The notes beneath the pieces are model-generated. The model worked only from the letters and a program-made list of their open reading frames with translations. It was not told where the DNA came from and did not search any database. A program made the translations under genes and the position numbers. 64,000 nt of DNA from Siphlonurus alternatus (Eukaryota > Arthropoda > Insecta > Ephemeroptera > Siphlonuridae): the NCBI GenBank assembly GCA_949825025.1, contig OX463779.1:29850539-29914538 (forward strand), given 5' to 3'. Of the stretch, positions 44,211 to 55,644 are shown in pieces. Position 1 is the stretch's first letter, and each line of letters starts with the position of its first letter.

Positions 44211-45365
44211 CTTTATAATTGAATCAAATATTACATTTTTTTAAATATTTAACTTAATAATGCTTTAAATGCCTCAAAAAATTATTTAAGAAAAAAATTT
44301 CAAAAATAGAGAATTATTTTTATTATTATAAATTGTAATGCTTATATTTGTTTCGGTAATTGACTTTTATTTATTTTAGATCTTGTTGTTATTGTTCTCC
44401 CTTGGCATCGATTATAAGAATTAAAACCTAGCCATATTAAATATGGTCCAACTGTATACAGTCATCTCGACATCTCGGCCCCTATATAGCTGCTGCTTTA
44501 TGGCTCGAACGCTACTACTTGCTCGCAATGTTAGAGTCACATGAATGCACGTGACTAAATTTTTGCGATACTTAATCTTTAAAAAATTAATAAAAAAAAA
44601 AAAAGATTAAAGTTATTTGTTTGTTTTCTACAAAATTCATTACAATGAAGAATTTTTTAAGGAATTAATTTTATTAACCTAGCACTGACGTTACTGACTA
44701 CAATTTGATCTCCTAAATATGCAATGCGATCCCGAATCCTTTGCCCCGCTTCGTTTGAACTCCGGCCTTGCGTAAATTAGACCCTCTTAACTACCTACCT
44801 AATACGTGGGACAGAGAAGGCACTGCTCCCCTCTACCTCCTGAATTTATTATAATTAAAAATTAATTTGCATTAATATACAAATGTACAGTAAATGAAAC
44901 AGGAAAAATATGTATAGTTTAAGTCCGTACGTGGTTTAGTATTTATGACGCATCAGCAAAAAGTTGTTTTGCAGAATTTACTTTAATTAATTTTATTAGT
45001 TGCATTCAAAAAATAAAATATAGTGTTTATTTTTTTATGCATTAAAAAAAAATTAAAGCAAATAAAATAGTCGTCGCAGATAATATAACATAATATATAT
45101 GCTTCATAAAAATAATTTATTTCAATCATATATTCATATTTCATTCAATCGATCGTAATTTAAGTAGATTAAATATGAAATTTAATGCCTATTAACTTTG
45201 AAAACTGCATATTTTTTAATTTATACACTTTTGATACTGGGAAACCGTATTGATAATTTTCTTTAATATATATAACGTACTTTTAATAAAAATTACTAAT
45301 CTCTTATATCTTATGAAATCTTATGAAATTCTCATAATTATACCTTCCGCTATAATAATCATGTA
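44211..45365. other. AT-rich spacer
   Basis: No gene or element boundary recognised. Confidence 0.3.
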
Positions 45366-45369
45366 TTAC

Positions 45370-45592
45370 AATACATCCTTGTGTGTGGTTCCCTGGTTCC
45401 CCAAGCTTTAAACATCACTTTGGTCCATTGATAAAAAGTAGAGGTGTACGTCCGCGCGTCCTGCATGATTAGGTTTTCCATGGTTTAGTGCCCTCGGTCT
45501 CATGGCACTTGGGCGTCTTGGGCACCTCAGCAAATGCTGGGACGCGTAACAGGCCATGCCGTGGCCACCAGCCATAACTGCCTTAATGGACA
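45370..45592. mobile_element. SINE body fragment related to the 8.6-kb 5S-derived SINE
   Basis: GTGGTTCCCTGGTTCCCC, 'ttggtccattgataaaaagt' and GCAAATGCTGGGACGCGTAA correspond to GTGGTTCCCCTGG, 'ggttcattgacaaaagctg' and GCAAATGCCGGGATGGA in the 8.6-kb copy. The 5S-like head is missing. Confidence 0.5.
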
Positions 45593-45602
45593 ACATACAC
45601 GA

Positions 45603-48030
45603 AATTTTTTTATTGAGGTACCAAATTATGCTACTCTTAATTTTTTCAGATTTTTTTGAGACCCGGAACTATTTTTAAATAATTATTGAAAGTCCTGCGA
45701 TTTCAATTGGCACCCCTGCAGCCTTAGTAAAAGGATATAGACTGGACGCCTATTGACGCCTCCAGGGGGCGTGCCCTTCTCGAAAAATAAGTCCAGTGGT
45801 CATGTGGTTGACCACTCTCCAGTTGAATTTTCGCCAGTTGTTAACCACTTGATTAGTGGTTGTTGTCTAGTAGTCACCCAGTGGTTGTTGTCTAGTGGTC
45901 ACCCAGTGGTCACGGCCTAGTGGTCACCCAGTGGTCACGGTCTAGTGGTCACCCAGTGGTCACGGCCTAGTGGTCACCCAGTTGTCACGGCCTAGTGGTC
46001 TCCCAGTAGTCACCCAGTTGTCTCGGCCTAGTTGTTGCCAGGAAGTGGTCACGCCGCGTCCTAGTTGTCACGAATTTTTGAATTTTCGCCAGTAGTCGCC
46101 AATGGTTGCGGTCACAATTGGTCCAGCAGTCGTTTGTAGATGTCACCACGCGCCGACCGCCCCCATCACGATGCAGTTGTCACTTAATTGACTCCTAATT
46201 AATTAAGCTATATATGGTAGAAATTATAGCTAAAACATAATAATTAAGCTATATAATTACATAATAAACATTTTTACCTTGAATAAATATTGAAATATTT
46301 TACATATCTATTATAGTATATTACTATACATTATATAATTCAAGGTAAAAAACGTTTATACAAATTAAAAATACAGATATACGGACGGATTGAAGTCATA
46401 TCTTAGGCAATATATAAATGAAATAATTATTAATTAACACCGTACTTAGAAATTATCGTATTTATTTTTATTATTCTGCAGCAATTATAATATAAACATT
46501 TAAAAAAACGTATAGTTAATAAGATTTACTGTAGCTTTTTCATCTACTTAAAACATACATTGCATTCTTTAATAAAATATGGATATTTTTTTGTAGTTTA
46601 TAATTACCACGAAACTTTAGCATCGGCGGCGATATTTTTTTTTGTGCATCATGTCCTAGGAGCCGATAAACACTCATCTGTTTAAGGCCACCTAGAACAA
46701 AAATACGACACAAAGCAACGAGAACTTTACGGAACATGATTTCACATTACGTTTTATGTACTAAAAAGGTACTTATCTGATATAAAACTGCTTGATAATA
46801 CGAATTATTCAGAAGTTCTACAGGTTCTACTCCTCGTAGCGACGCCATGTTTTTCCGACTTCCAACCACCACACATGCGCACACGCGTGACCATTGGTAA
46901 CCACTGGCTTAGTTGTCAACTACTTATTTTTAGTAGTTAACAGCTAACTTTGAGTGGTAGGGCGCTTAGTGGTAACCACTGGCTTAGTTGTCAACCACTT
47001 AATACTGTCAGTGGTTATATAATAATATATGACATATATAATTATATTAAATAGAAATGATACTATAACAATTAATTATACATGTAATAAATTAAATATA
47101 ATTGATAATAATAAATTTTACTGTGCTATATATTACATCTTGTCTTAATTATAACTTCAAATAACATTTAAATTTAACTTAATTAATTCAAGTAGTAGAA
47201 ATTTATAATTTTTTTATAACTGTAAAGTAAGTAGTTGACAACTGAGCCAGTGGTTACCACTGAGCGCCCTACCACTCAAAGTTTATAGCTGTCAACAACT
47301 GAAAATAAGTGGTTGACAAGTAAGCTGGTGGTTACCACTGGGCACCCTACCACTCAAAGTTAGTTGTCAACAACTGAAAATAAGTAGTTGACAACTAAAC
47401 CAGTGGTTACCACTGGCCGGGCACCCTACCACTCAAAGTTAGTTGTCAACAACTGAAAATAAGTAGTTGACAACTAAGTCAGTGGTTACCACTGGGTGCC
47501 CTACCACTCAAAGTTAGCTGTCAACAACTGAAAATAAGTGGTTGACAACTAAGCCAGTGGTTACCACACTGGGCGCCCTACCACTCAATGTTAGTTGTCA
47601 ACAACTTAAAATAAGTAGGTGACAACTAAGCCAGTGGTTACCACTGGGCGCCCGACCACTCAAAGTTAGTTGTCAACAACTGAAAATAAGTGGTTGACAA
47701 CTAAGCCAGTGGTTACCACTGGGCACCCTACCACTCAAAGTTAGTTGTCAACAACTGAAAATAAGTAGTTGACAACTAAGCCAGTGGTTACCACTGGGCG
47801 CCCTACCACTCAAAGCTAGTTGTTAACTACTGAAAATAAGTGGTTGACAACTTGATTTTAGTGGTTGACAACTTAATTTAGGTGGTTAACCACTTGACCA
47901 CTAGACTTATTTTTCGAGAAGGGTGGCCGCACTTTCAATAATTATTTAAAAATAGTTCTGGGTCTCAAAAAAATCTGAAAAAATTCAGAGTAGCATAATT
48001 TGGTACACCAAATTCATTTCTGCAATAAAG
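45603..48030. mobile_element. TAGCATAATTTGGTACC-family foldback, split by a 2.15-kb insertion
   Basis: Left arm 'ggtaccaaattatgctactc' to 'ttgaaagtcctgcgattt' and right arm 'ccgcactttcaataattatt' to 'agcataatttggtacacc' are reverse complements. They are separated by the CCCTTCTCGAAAA foldback at 45774-47923. Confidence 0.75.
45774..47923. mobile_element. 2.15-kb foldback with AGTGGTCAC-type tandem subrepeats
   Basis: Ends CCCTTCTCGAAAAATAAGTC and its mirror at 47904-47923. Left arm: about five 25-bp units CCTAGTGGTCACCCAGTGG... (45895-46020). Right arm: about eight units of roughly 76 bp with GTTGACAACTAAGCCAGTGG and ACCACTCAAAGTTAG (47225-47870); a short reverse copy lies at 46895-47010. 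No coding frame. Confidence 0.8.
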
Positions 48031-48049
48031 AAATTTCATGTACTATGTT

Positions 48050-48160
48050 GTTCATTATCCCTTAGATGCACCCATTTACCCCGCCGCGAGCTGTAAGTTC
48101 TTAGGGGTGCCTGTATACAGTGTATATATATCCTTAATTGTAAAAAAAAAATAACAAATT
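48050..48160. mobile_element. SINE 3' end fragment
   Basis: CCCGCCGCGAGCTGTAAG then 'ttcttaggggtgcctgtat' and an A-rich tail match the end of 52080-52215 (ACGCCGCCGCAAGCTGTAAG). Confidence 0.5.
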
Positions 48161-48368
48161 AATTAATTAATAAAAAAATAAATATAAAAAAATATTTTTA
48201 ATGTTTTGTATAATGCATCATATATTGTATTTGATCTGCTACCTATCAATTAATTTAATTTTTTTCCCCTCCCTTGCGCTATAAAAGCTTAAAAATCTCA
48301 TAGAGTTAAAGAAGTAAACAAATTGTGACATTAATTAATTCTTAAACTAGCTGCAATGTATGTATTAA

Positions 48369-49021
48369 AGTAGAGTGAGCGCGAGTTCATATTTTTAACA
48401 TTTTATTTTTTAAAAATAGTTTAAGCTGACCTTTATTGAGAAATGAAAACCAAAAAATTCCATCTCAAATAGTTTCACCACAAAAAATTCCCAAAGTTGG
48501 TGTTTCGGAGGCCTTTAACGTGCAGCCTTTTATGGAACATAAAACCGCGTTTTACTCCAACGTTTTCTGAACTATATTGGACCATTTAAAAAATACTTTC
48601 GTAATCTATGATGAGTTCTTTAATGAATTTTCAAATAAAAAAAAATTTTACGGGGTCGTTTTCTTGGAAAAAAATCATGAAAATCCTTATGGGAATTAAC
48701 CCGCAAAAACTTAAAGATTTTTTTCCGAAAAAAAGGCTCCGTAAAATTTGTTTTTATTATTTAAAAATCCATCAAAGAATTCATCATAGATTACGTAGGT
48801 ATTTTTTAATGGTAGCATAGTTCAGAAAATTTTGGAGTAAAACGCGGTTTTATGTTCCATAAGGCTGCACGTCAAAGGCCTCCAAAATACCAACTTTGGG
48901 AATTTTTTGTGGTGAAACTATTTGAGATGGAATTTTTTGGTTTTCATTTCTCAATAGAGGGCAGCTTAAACTATTTTTAGAAAATATAATATTAAAAAAA
49001 AATGCAATCGCTCACTCTACT
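48369..49021. mobile_element. TTAA foldback element, terminus AGTAGAGTGAGCG (copy 2)
   Basis: AGTAGAGTGAGCG at 48369 and 'cgctcactctact' ending 49021, with TTAA at 48365-48368 and 49022-49025. Arms share 'ttcccaaagttggtgtttcg' with copy 1 (36026-36686). Confidence 0.85.
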
Positions 49022-49454
49022 TTAATGATATTCTATATATATACAAGGTGTCTAAATAAACAGGTGAAATTACTTCATGCGTTTGCTAACTGCGTACTTC
49101 GTTGATCTTCGGAGCGCAAAGCTCGCGCGCATAGATCGGGTATTTTCGTCAGCGTCATCGGGTGCTGAGAGCCACGCGACTCCCACGTGTGCGCACGCAC
49201 TTAGTGGGGGAGGTTCTAACACTAAAAAAAATCTAAGCAAGCAGAAGCACAGTGGTCAACAGGTCAAGTATCTCGGCTAGTGCGACAATAATTTTTTCTT
49301 ATTTATTTTAAAATGCCTTTGTTTCAATCAACGTCACCAAAGAAGAAGAAGAAGAAAAGTAGTAAAAAATGTTAATTATGTGAGTTTATGTGACATTGAT
49401 TACGATGTAAAACTGTCTTACCACAGATTACTCCATTCAAATTAAATAAAACAT

Positions 49455-49614
49455 AAAGCCGGTATTGCACGATATACAATTTTTCTAATTATTGTATACA
49501 ATTTTTACTGACAAGAAAATTTTATCACCATACAAACAAATGGAGTTTAAGTTTTCTTGTAAGTAAAAATTGTATACAATAATTAGAAAAATTGTATCGT
49601 GCAATACCGGCTTA
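49455..49614. mobile_element. Palindromic MITE AAGCCGGTATT
   Basis: 'aagccggtattgcacgatat' mirrors 'gtatcgtgcaataccggctt'; the arms are near-perfect through 'attgtatacaatttttact'. Same family as the cluster at 52719-53414. Confidence 0.85.
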
Positions 49615-50097
49615 AGATTTAACTACAACATAATAAGCAAAAATTTGTTTAAAATTGTTGTAAATATTATAGTCATATAAACATTAGTTAATATTATATT
49701 TTATAACATTTTATAGTATAAATCTGAGCACATTTCGTTTTATGCATCATACTTCTTATTTATAATAATATCATATTTCAATAAATAAATTAAAGATGAA
49801 TTAATTTAGGCATGGAAAAATAAATAATATATATTTTTTAATAATAACGTTTACATTATATTATGATAATCATTTTATGCATAAAAATGCCGATATCATT
49901 TTTATGATATAAAATGTTATCATTTTTATCATTTTTAAAAATGATATCGCGAGAAAATGATATTTTCTCCTCTCGCCGAGTTGCAACCAGCACTTTCGTT
50001 AATCTTCGCGGGCACTCGGAGTTTTTCGCTGCAAAGTACAGGAATACACATGACTATGTCAACCCTTAAACTCCTCCCCCTGGCAGATGGTCCCTCC

Positions 50098-50608
50098 CAG
50101 AGATGCAAATCTTCGCGCGAAACATGGTGCGCGAAACTTTCGCGAAACTTTCGCCCGAATATTCGCGAAACTTCGCGAAAATTTCGCGAAATTTCAAAAA
50201 TGACTGTCGCAATGCGATTTTTCATATATTCATCAAAAAATTAAGAAAACAAGATAAAATGGCCCCTTTCATGACCTGTCTATCCTCGAATGTGTTAAAT
50301 GATTTTAAAAATAATTAAAAGTAATTTTTAAAATTAATTAAAAAGAAATAAATTTTTTTATATCTACTAAATTAAATTGAACTCTTTTTTAATTCATTTA
50401 TGCAATTAAACCTGTCATGAAAGCAAAATTAGGAAGAAAACGGTGTATTCATTAAATACGAATCGAAAAAGTAGAGCGGGAAATTCAAATATGTCAATTT
50501 CGCGAAGTTTCGCGCGAAACTTTCGCGAAACTTGGCTTGCGAAACTTCGCGAATATTCGCGAAACTAGCGAAATTTCGCGCGAAGCTTCGCGAAGCGTTG
50601 CATCACTG
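50098..50608. mobile_element. TCGCGAA-rich hAT-like element, copy 1
   Basis: Ends CAGAGATGCAAATCTTCGCG and GCGAAGCGTTGCATCACTG, with many TTTCGCGAAA palindromes in both arms. A second copy at 62860-63357 is about 90% or more alike, including the AT-rich middle ('atggcccctttcatgacctg'). CAG ends suggest hAT, but no clean 8-bp duplication was seen. Confidence 0.7.
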
Positions 50609-50704
50609 GCCTCCTTCCTCCCAGTGACGTCACGCTACGTCACATTTATGTTTCTCTATATATACCCGTCAAGTAACTTCACCTGTTTATTTAGACACCT
50701 TGTA

Positions 50705-51020
50705 TATATAATGATCAATAAAAAAAATATGATATAGTCATATAGTTGATGTCTATATTATAGTGCTGAGAGTTGGATATAATTAGATAATTTGATATAA
50801 AACATCAATCGGCGAGTCACACGTATGATTCGAGTATATATAGAACCACGGCTCCACAGCGCTGCATGTCACAGCTTATATCCCATTATTCATTATTCAA
50901 TCATAGTATCGTTCACTTCACTTAAACCTACTGCCACTCCGCCACTGCCCACTTCGTTCTGAGGGTCCCTCCTATGCGCCCTTTATACTCGTAAAGTAAG
51001 TAATGGGACTTTCTTTTGTA
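50705..51020. other. Spacer
   Basis: No gene recognised. Confidence 0.3.
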
Positions 51021-51104
51021 TCAGGAATTAAGTCAGCTGACAATATTTTAGTGAAAATGCAGCTGACATTATGCTGACTTGAAGGCAATGCTTTAAAAAG
51101 TTAA

Positions 51105-51176
51105 CCCCCTCGAGGATTCGAACCTGCACCGTAACGATTTGAAAGCCGACACGCTTACCACTGCGCCACGGCAGGT
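51105..51176 (-). pseudogene. tRNA-like sequence (SINE head or pseudo-tRNA)
   Basis: On the minus strand CCTGCCGTGGCGCAGTGG gives box A (TGGCGCAGTGG) and GGTTCGAATCC gives a perfect box B at normal spacing. The acceptor ends and anticodon stem do not pair well, so a functional tRNA is doubtful. The loop CTTTCAA would read a Glu anticodon if real. Confidence 0.55.
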
Positions 51177-51224
51177 CGTTGCAGAAGTCGCTGCTAGTCT
51201 TCATATTTAACATTCTTTTTGACG

Positions 51225-51420
51225 TGCAAATAAGGTGCTCAACGCTATTCGCACGGAAAAAACGTGCGAATAGCAACTACACGTTAAATTCGCTATTCGC
51301 AGAGAAATAACGTGCGAATAGCACGCACTCGTAAAAGGTGCTATTCGCAGGGAAATAACGTGCGAATAGCGGCTTTAGCCTTATTCGCACGGAAATAACG
51401 TGCGAATAGTCACTTCCAAT
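51225..51420. repeat. Second cluster of GCTATTCGCACG palindromes
   Basis: Paired blocks CGCTATTCGCACGGAAAA / AACGTGCGAATAGC recur four times (51245, 51290, 51340, 51385), each a hairpin of about 30 bp. The cluster lies just beside the tRNA-like sequence; TCAGCTGAC flanks the whole (51034 and 51439). Confidence 0.75.
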
Positions 51421-52060
51421 CGATTATCGATTGTATATCAGCTGACTCTAGCCCAGCTGAGCTGGCTCCTTCAGTTTCTGTGGATTTTGATCCTAAATAA
51501 AAGATTTTACTTGCAATTTTCCAATTTACAATGTTTCCGATCACTAAATATTATTTGGTAGAAAATAAAAATTCATCAAATAAATCCCACGGTTCAGATA
51601 AGTAGATTTTCACGACAATTGATTATATTTACATAGAATTTCTTCATGTCTCCATATCAAATTGTCCTCGCTATTGCAATATTATTATAATTATCACAAG
51701 TAAAAATATTTTGCATGCATTTCTCAGCTAATTTATAATCCTATAAAGTTTAATAGCAATAAATTTCTCCTTCTTAAAATTGTTTATTTGTGGGAATACA
51801 TCATATATATATATATCACAGACAGTATTGAAAAGACAGCATATGGCCTCAATCATTTTTTTATTTATGCATATAGTATGTTATGATATATCATAAAATG
51901 TGCATATGTATGCATACACACTGTATGTTATTTATATTATGTATGCATAGCTCAAATTTTATAATATTATGTTAATTATGCATATATCATAATTATATGA
52001 CTAATAGGAACAATAATGTCATGAATAATGGAATAATAATATACTGTATCATATATTATG
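51421..52060. other. AT-rich spacer
   Basis: Nothing recognisable except TA-rich tracts near 51805 and 51890. Confidence 0.3.
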
Positions 52061-52069
52061 GCGCAGTGC

Positions 52070-52215
52070 ATTGACCTCACCTCACCAGTCTCACCTCAGC
52101 GAATGCTGGGACGCGTAACAGGCGGTGGCCATCATCCGTTCCCTACCTTATCCCTGGCCATTACGCCGCCGCAAGCTGTAAGCTCTTAAGGGTGTATCCT
52201 TGTAAAAAAAAAAGA
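52070..52215 (+). mobile_element. SINE 3' portion with A-tail
   Basis: GCGAATGCTGGGACGCGTAA, GGCGGTGGCCATCA, ACGCCGCCGCAAGCTGTAAG and 'ctcttaagggtgtatccttg' end in A10. It shares its centre with 45370-45592 and its end with 48050-48160. Confidence 0.6.
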
Positions 52216-52290
52216 AGCTATATTACAATTCCTTAATTATTTAATATGTTGTATAGTATATTTTTTTTTACATTACATATTATTGATATA

Positions 52291-52449
52291 ATAGGTCTGT
52301 TCCATGGATAAATTATTTTCTGCATGGTCTGTTCGTAAATACACAATCATAAAGAATTGATTATTTGTGATGAACCTTCTGCTGTACATGGAACATAAGG
52401 TTAATCACAAATAATTGATTCTTTCTGTGTATTTACGAACAGACCTATT
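52291..52449. mobile_element. MITE with TIR AATAGGTCTGTTC
   Basis: 'ataggtctgttcc' mirrors 'gaacagacctat', and 'ttcgtaaatacacaatca' mirrors 'ctgtgtatttacgaa'. Related to 7610-7760. Confidence 0.7.
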
Positions 52450-52489
52450 ATATGATGCCAAACCATGCAACCAACTCTTCTTAATATAT

Positions 52490-52672
52490 CCTGCGCAGTC
52501 TCTCAAGGCAGAGACAAACTCGTTTTATCACAACGCGAGATGATTTTTTGGTTTTGCACCATGCATGCATGGGTTTCCAGGTGTACATTTTTTTACACTT
52601 GAAAAACCATTATGCACAACCGATCATCTCAAGTCGTGATTAAACAACTGTGTCTGTTTTGAGAGACTGGGA
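52490..52672. mobile_element. Foldback MITE with CAGTCTCTCAA termini
   Basis: GCAGTCTCTCAAGGCAGAGA mirrors 'tgtctgttttgagagactgg'; 'gcgagatgattttttggttt' mirrors 'acaaccgatcatctcaagtc'. Loop CATGCATGCATG. Confidence 0.7.
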
Positions 52673-52718
52673 TTTAGCCTGTATTAAACGATACAATTTT
52701 AGGAACAATTTTTCCTTA

Positions 52719-53414
52719 TTAAAGCCGGTATTATGCAATTCAATTTTTCTAATTATTGCATACAATTTTTCCTTACAAGAAAATGTCAGCTCCATTTTAT
52801 TGTATAATAATAATAAAGAAATAATTATAATATTATTATTATAGTATTAATATTATTATTATATATAATATTATTATTATAATAATAATATTATTATTAT
52901 ATATAATATTGTATTATTGAATTCAGATATAATTTGCTTGCAAGGAAAAATTGTATTCAAAATTGCATTGTGGTAATACCAGCTTAACTATATTACACGA
53001 TACAAGTTTTCAGACTATTGTATACAATTTTTTCTTGCAAGAAAATTTCCTCTCAATACAAACAAATGGAGATTAAATTTTCTTGTAAGGAAAAATTGTA
53101 TCGGGTAATACCGGCTTCACAAAGCCGGTATTACACGAAACAATTTTTCTAAGTATTGAATACAATTTTTCCTTACAAGAAAATTTGAACTCCATTTGTT
53201 TGTATGGAGATGAAATTTTCTTGCAAGGAAAATTTGTATGCAAAATTGTATCGTGTAATAGCGGCTTAAGCCAGTATGACACGATACAATCATTCCAACT
53301 ATTGCATACAATTTTTCCTTTCAAGAAAACTTGAACTCCATTTGTTTGTATGGAGATGAAATTTTCTTGCAAGGAAAAATTGTATGCAAATTGCATCGTG
53401 TAATATCGGCTTAA
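52719..53414. repeat. Tandem cluster of four AAGCCGGTATT palindromic MITEs
   Basis: Four head-to-tail palindromes: 52719-52987 (interrupted by a (TTA)n tract), 52988-53116, 53118-53270 and 53268-53414. Each has 'ccggtattacacgatacaat' / 'attgtatcgtgtaataccgg' ends and 'aatttgaactccatttgttt' in the loop. Confidence 0.85.
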
Positions 53415-53930
53415 TTAATACTGGCTTTTAAGACGAGTTGGTTGGACACCGTTGATATATATTTTGGAATTTAGCTATATTAATTATATTATTGGATGAT
53501 AATGATTATATACTTACTTATATACGTACCATTGCAAGGTCATAATATATATTATACACAAGGTTATAGGAAAGGAAAAATAATTGTGATTACCAGAAAC
53601 CACGGATCTTTTACTTTTCAAAACAAGATTTATTTATTAATTAACACATTATCTCAAATAATTCAAAATACACATTTATTTATTTATTATTATTATTATT
53701 TTTTTTTTTTACATAAGAAGAGGTGTTTTAGACATTTTTATCTGCCTTTCTAACACATAAATTTAAAGCTATTTTTATCAAATGAATGAATTTTATCAAT
53801 CAACAGAAAGGCACACATAACCATTTTTTTTTTTTCAAGTAAAAAATAATGTTTAAGATTTACCAAAATGAAAGTTGCATGTGCTCGAGCTATTGTACTC
53901 GAACCTTTCATAATATGTGGTGAGATAATC
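53415..53930. other. AT-rich spacer
   Basis: No gene or element seen. Confidence 0.3.
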
Positions 53931-53960
53931 AATGAATTTAAAGAAATTTGGCTCTTGCAA

Positions 53961-54074
53961 TTAAGCGTGCTGTTGCCGAAGTCCCTGACTGACGACCCTG
54001 GAAGCAGCAACTCCGGCCTGTATGACCCACCGTAGTTGCTCCTCATCTAGCAAGTCACTACGTAAACGTAGCCT
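53961..54074 (-). CDS. Candidate terminal exon of an unrecognised gene or pseudogene
   Basis: After acceptor TTATTTGCAG|GC the frame reads LRLRSDLLDEEQLRWVIQAG then VAASRVVSQGLRQQHA and stops at TAA (53961-53963). The composition is balanced and protein-like, unlike the flanks. It needs an incoming phase of two bases, which the exon-like block at 55645-55881 does not supply. I do not recognise the peptide. Confidence 0.4.
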   Translation of the reverse strand, partial: RLRLRSDLLDEEQLRWVIQAGVAASRVVSQGLRQQHA

Positions 54075-54204
54075 GCAAATAAATGATGAGGCATTAGGAA
54101 AGCTTGTATTCCTATTATGGGACTTAACAAATTCAGAAGCAGCCAAATTTAAAATATAACAATTTGTAGCCAGGACACTTTGTTGCAAATTTTTTATGAA
54201 ATTC

Positions 54205-54630
54205 TTTATTGCAAACATGAATAGAGGATACAGTGTACACCTAGTTAATAATTATTTTACTCTGAAATTTTTCAGAATTTTTGGGTCCCGGAACCAGAAC
54301 TATTTTTAAATAATTACTGAAAGTGTGGCCACGCTCCTGGGAGGCGTCAAGCCCTGACCTTTTTTATGCTACTCTGAATTTTTTCAGATTTTTTTGAGAC
54401 CCGGAACTATTTTTAAATAATTATTGAAAGTTCTGTAAGTTAAGTTGGCCCCCCTGAATCCTTAATAAAAAGGGTAGGACCGAGACTTGTATTGAAGCTT
54501 CTAGGGGGCGTGGCCGCACTTTAAATAATTATTTAAAAACAGTTCTGGGTTTCAAAAAAATAAAAAATATCTGAAAAATTCAGAGTAGCATAATTTGGTA
54601 CCCTCTATTTATTTCTGTGATAAAAATTTT
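54205..54630. mobile_element. TAGCATAATTTGGTACC-family foldback, with a duplicated left arm
   Basis: A first left arm at 54210-54350 ('gaatagaggatacag' ... 'aaagtgtggccacgc') is followed by a second at 54366-54440 ('tatgctactctgaatttttt'), then the right arm GTGGCCGCACTTTAAATAAT to 'agcataatttggtaccctct'. It keeps AGGGGGCGTGGCCGCAC, the empty site for the insertion at 45774. Confidence 0.7.
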
Positions 54631-54693
54631 TCATGTAGGTTAATTGTCCATTGAAAAGTTTTTTTTATAAAAAAAAAAAAGAAAAAAGCTAAA

Positions 54694-55527
54694 AGCAGAG
54701 TGTCTATTCTATCAGGAAAAAATTTGAGATAGTATTTTTTAAACATAGTTCAAGACGTCCTCCATATTGAACCGAAATAAAAAAAAAAAAAAAGTATTAG
54801 ATAAAAAAAAAAGAAAAATCAAAATCAGAGTGAACACGTTGCTGAACCTTAGGCCTTACCTGACAAAAGCTGAATAAATCTAAAAACCCTTGATTATCTT
54901 GAAAAAATACACCGTCAGGTGGTATGAAAAAAATATAGCCCTGTTCTATAACTCATATTTTAAGGGCATTGGGTGTAGCACCGGTAGTTGGCAACACTGA
55001 CGTATCTTCACCATGTTAATTTTTGTTCATTGTTCCTCAGAGTAATTTTTATGCTAGAGCTAAGCTGATTGCTGTAGTATCAAGATACTTGGTAGCCCAA
55101 GTGCACAATTTGGCTAAATAAAGCCTGATTTAAAGAATTTTTTTTTTTTTTTTTATATTTTAGAAAAATGCATGTAAATTTAAAAAATTACTAAAAAAAT
55201 ACTTCTCTTTAAATCAGGCTTTATTTGGCCAAATTGTGCACTTGGGCTACTAATTATCTTGATACTACAGCAATCAGCTTGGCCCTAGCATAAAAATTAC
55301 TCCGAGGAGCAATGATAAAAAATTAGCATGGTGAAGATACGTCAGTGTTGGCAACTACCGGTGCTACCCCCAATGCCCTTAACCATATACGAATTTTGAG
55401 TATTTTTTCTCAAATGCGTTTTTCTGTCACAAAATCATGAAAACTCTTATAAGAAATAAAATTGCAAATTTAACAATGTTGCAAATTTGAAAAAAAATCA
55501 ACTTTTTTTCCTGATAGATACTCTACT
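54694..55527. mobile_element. TTAA foldback element, terminus AG(T/C)AGAGT, with nested insertion
   Basis: 'agcagagtgtctattctatc' at the left mirrors 'gatagatactctact' at the right, with CTAA (left, mutated) and TTAA (55528-55531) flanks. The inner 'tccatattgaaccgaa' block is shared with 38042-38709. Split by 54964-55378. Confidence 0.7.
54964..55378. mobile_element. 415-bp nested TTAA element, TIR GGGCATTGGG
   Basis: GGGCATTGGGTGTAGCACCG mirrors CGGTGCTACCCCCAATGCCC, with TTAA at 54960-54963 and 55379-55382. The arms of about 180 bp pair almost completely. A different terminus from the AGTAGAG group. Confidence 0.85.
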
Positions 55528-55644
55528 TTAAAAGAGGCTAACAAATAAAAATAGAACCAGCTACCTTTTTCTGCAGCTAGAATGCAGAATGTTAAAAAAA
55601 AAAAAAATGAATATGATAATGCTTATTTGGCTATATCATCTCAC

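Larger units (their letters stand above)
49044..50702. mobile_element. 1.66-kb TIR element, terminus CAAGGTGTCTAAATAAACAG, TA duplication
   Basis: CAAGGTGTCTAAATAAACAG with 'gtgaa' is mirrored at 50678-50702, and TA lies outside both ends (49042-49043, 50703-50704), as for Tc1/mariner. Between them sit a 160-bp MITE (49455-49614) and the TCGCGAA element (50098-50608). No transposase frame found. Confidence 0.8.
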
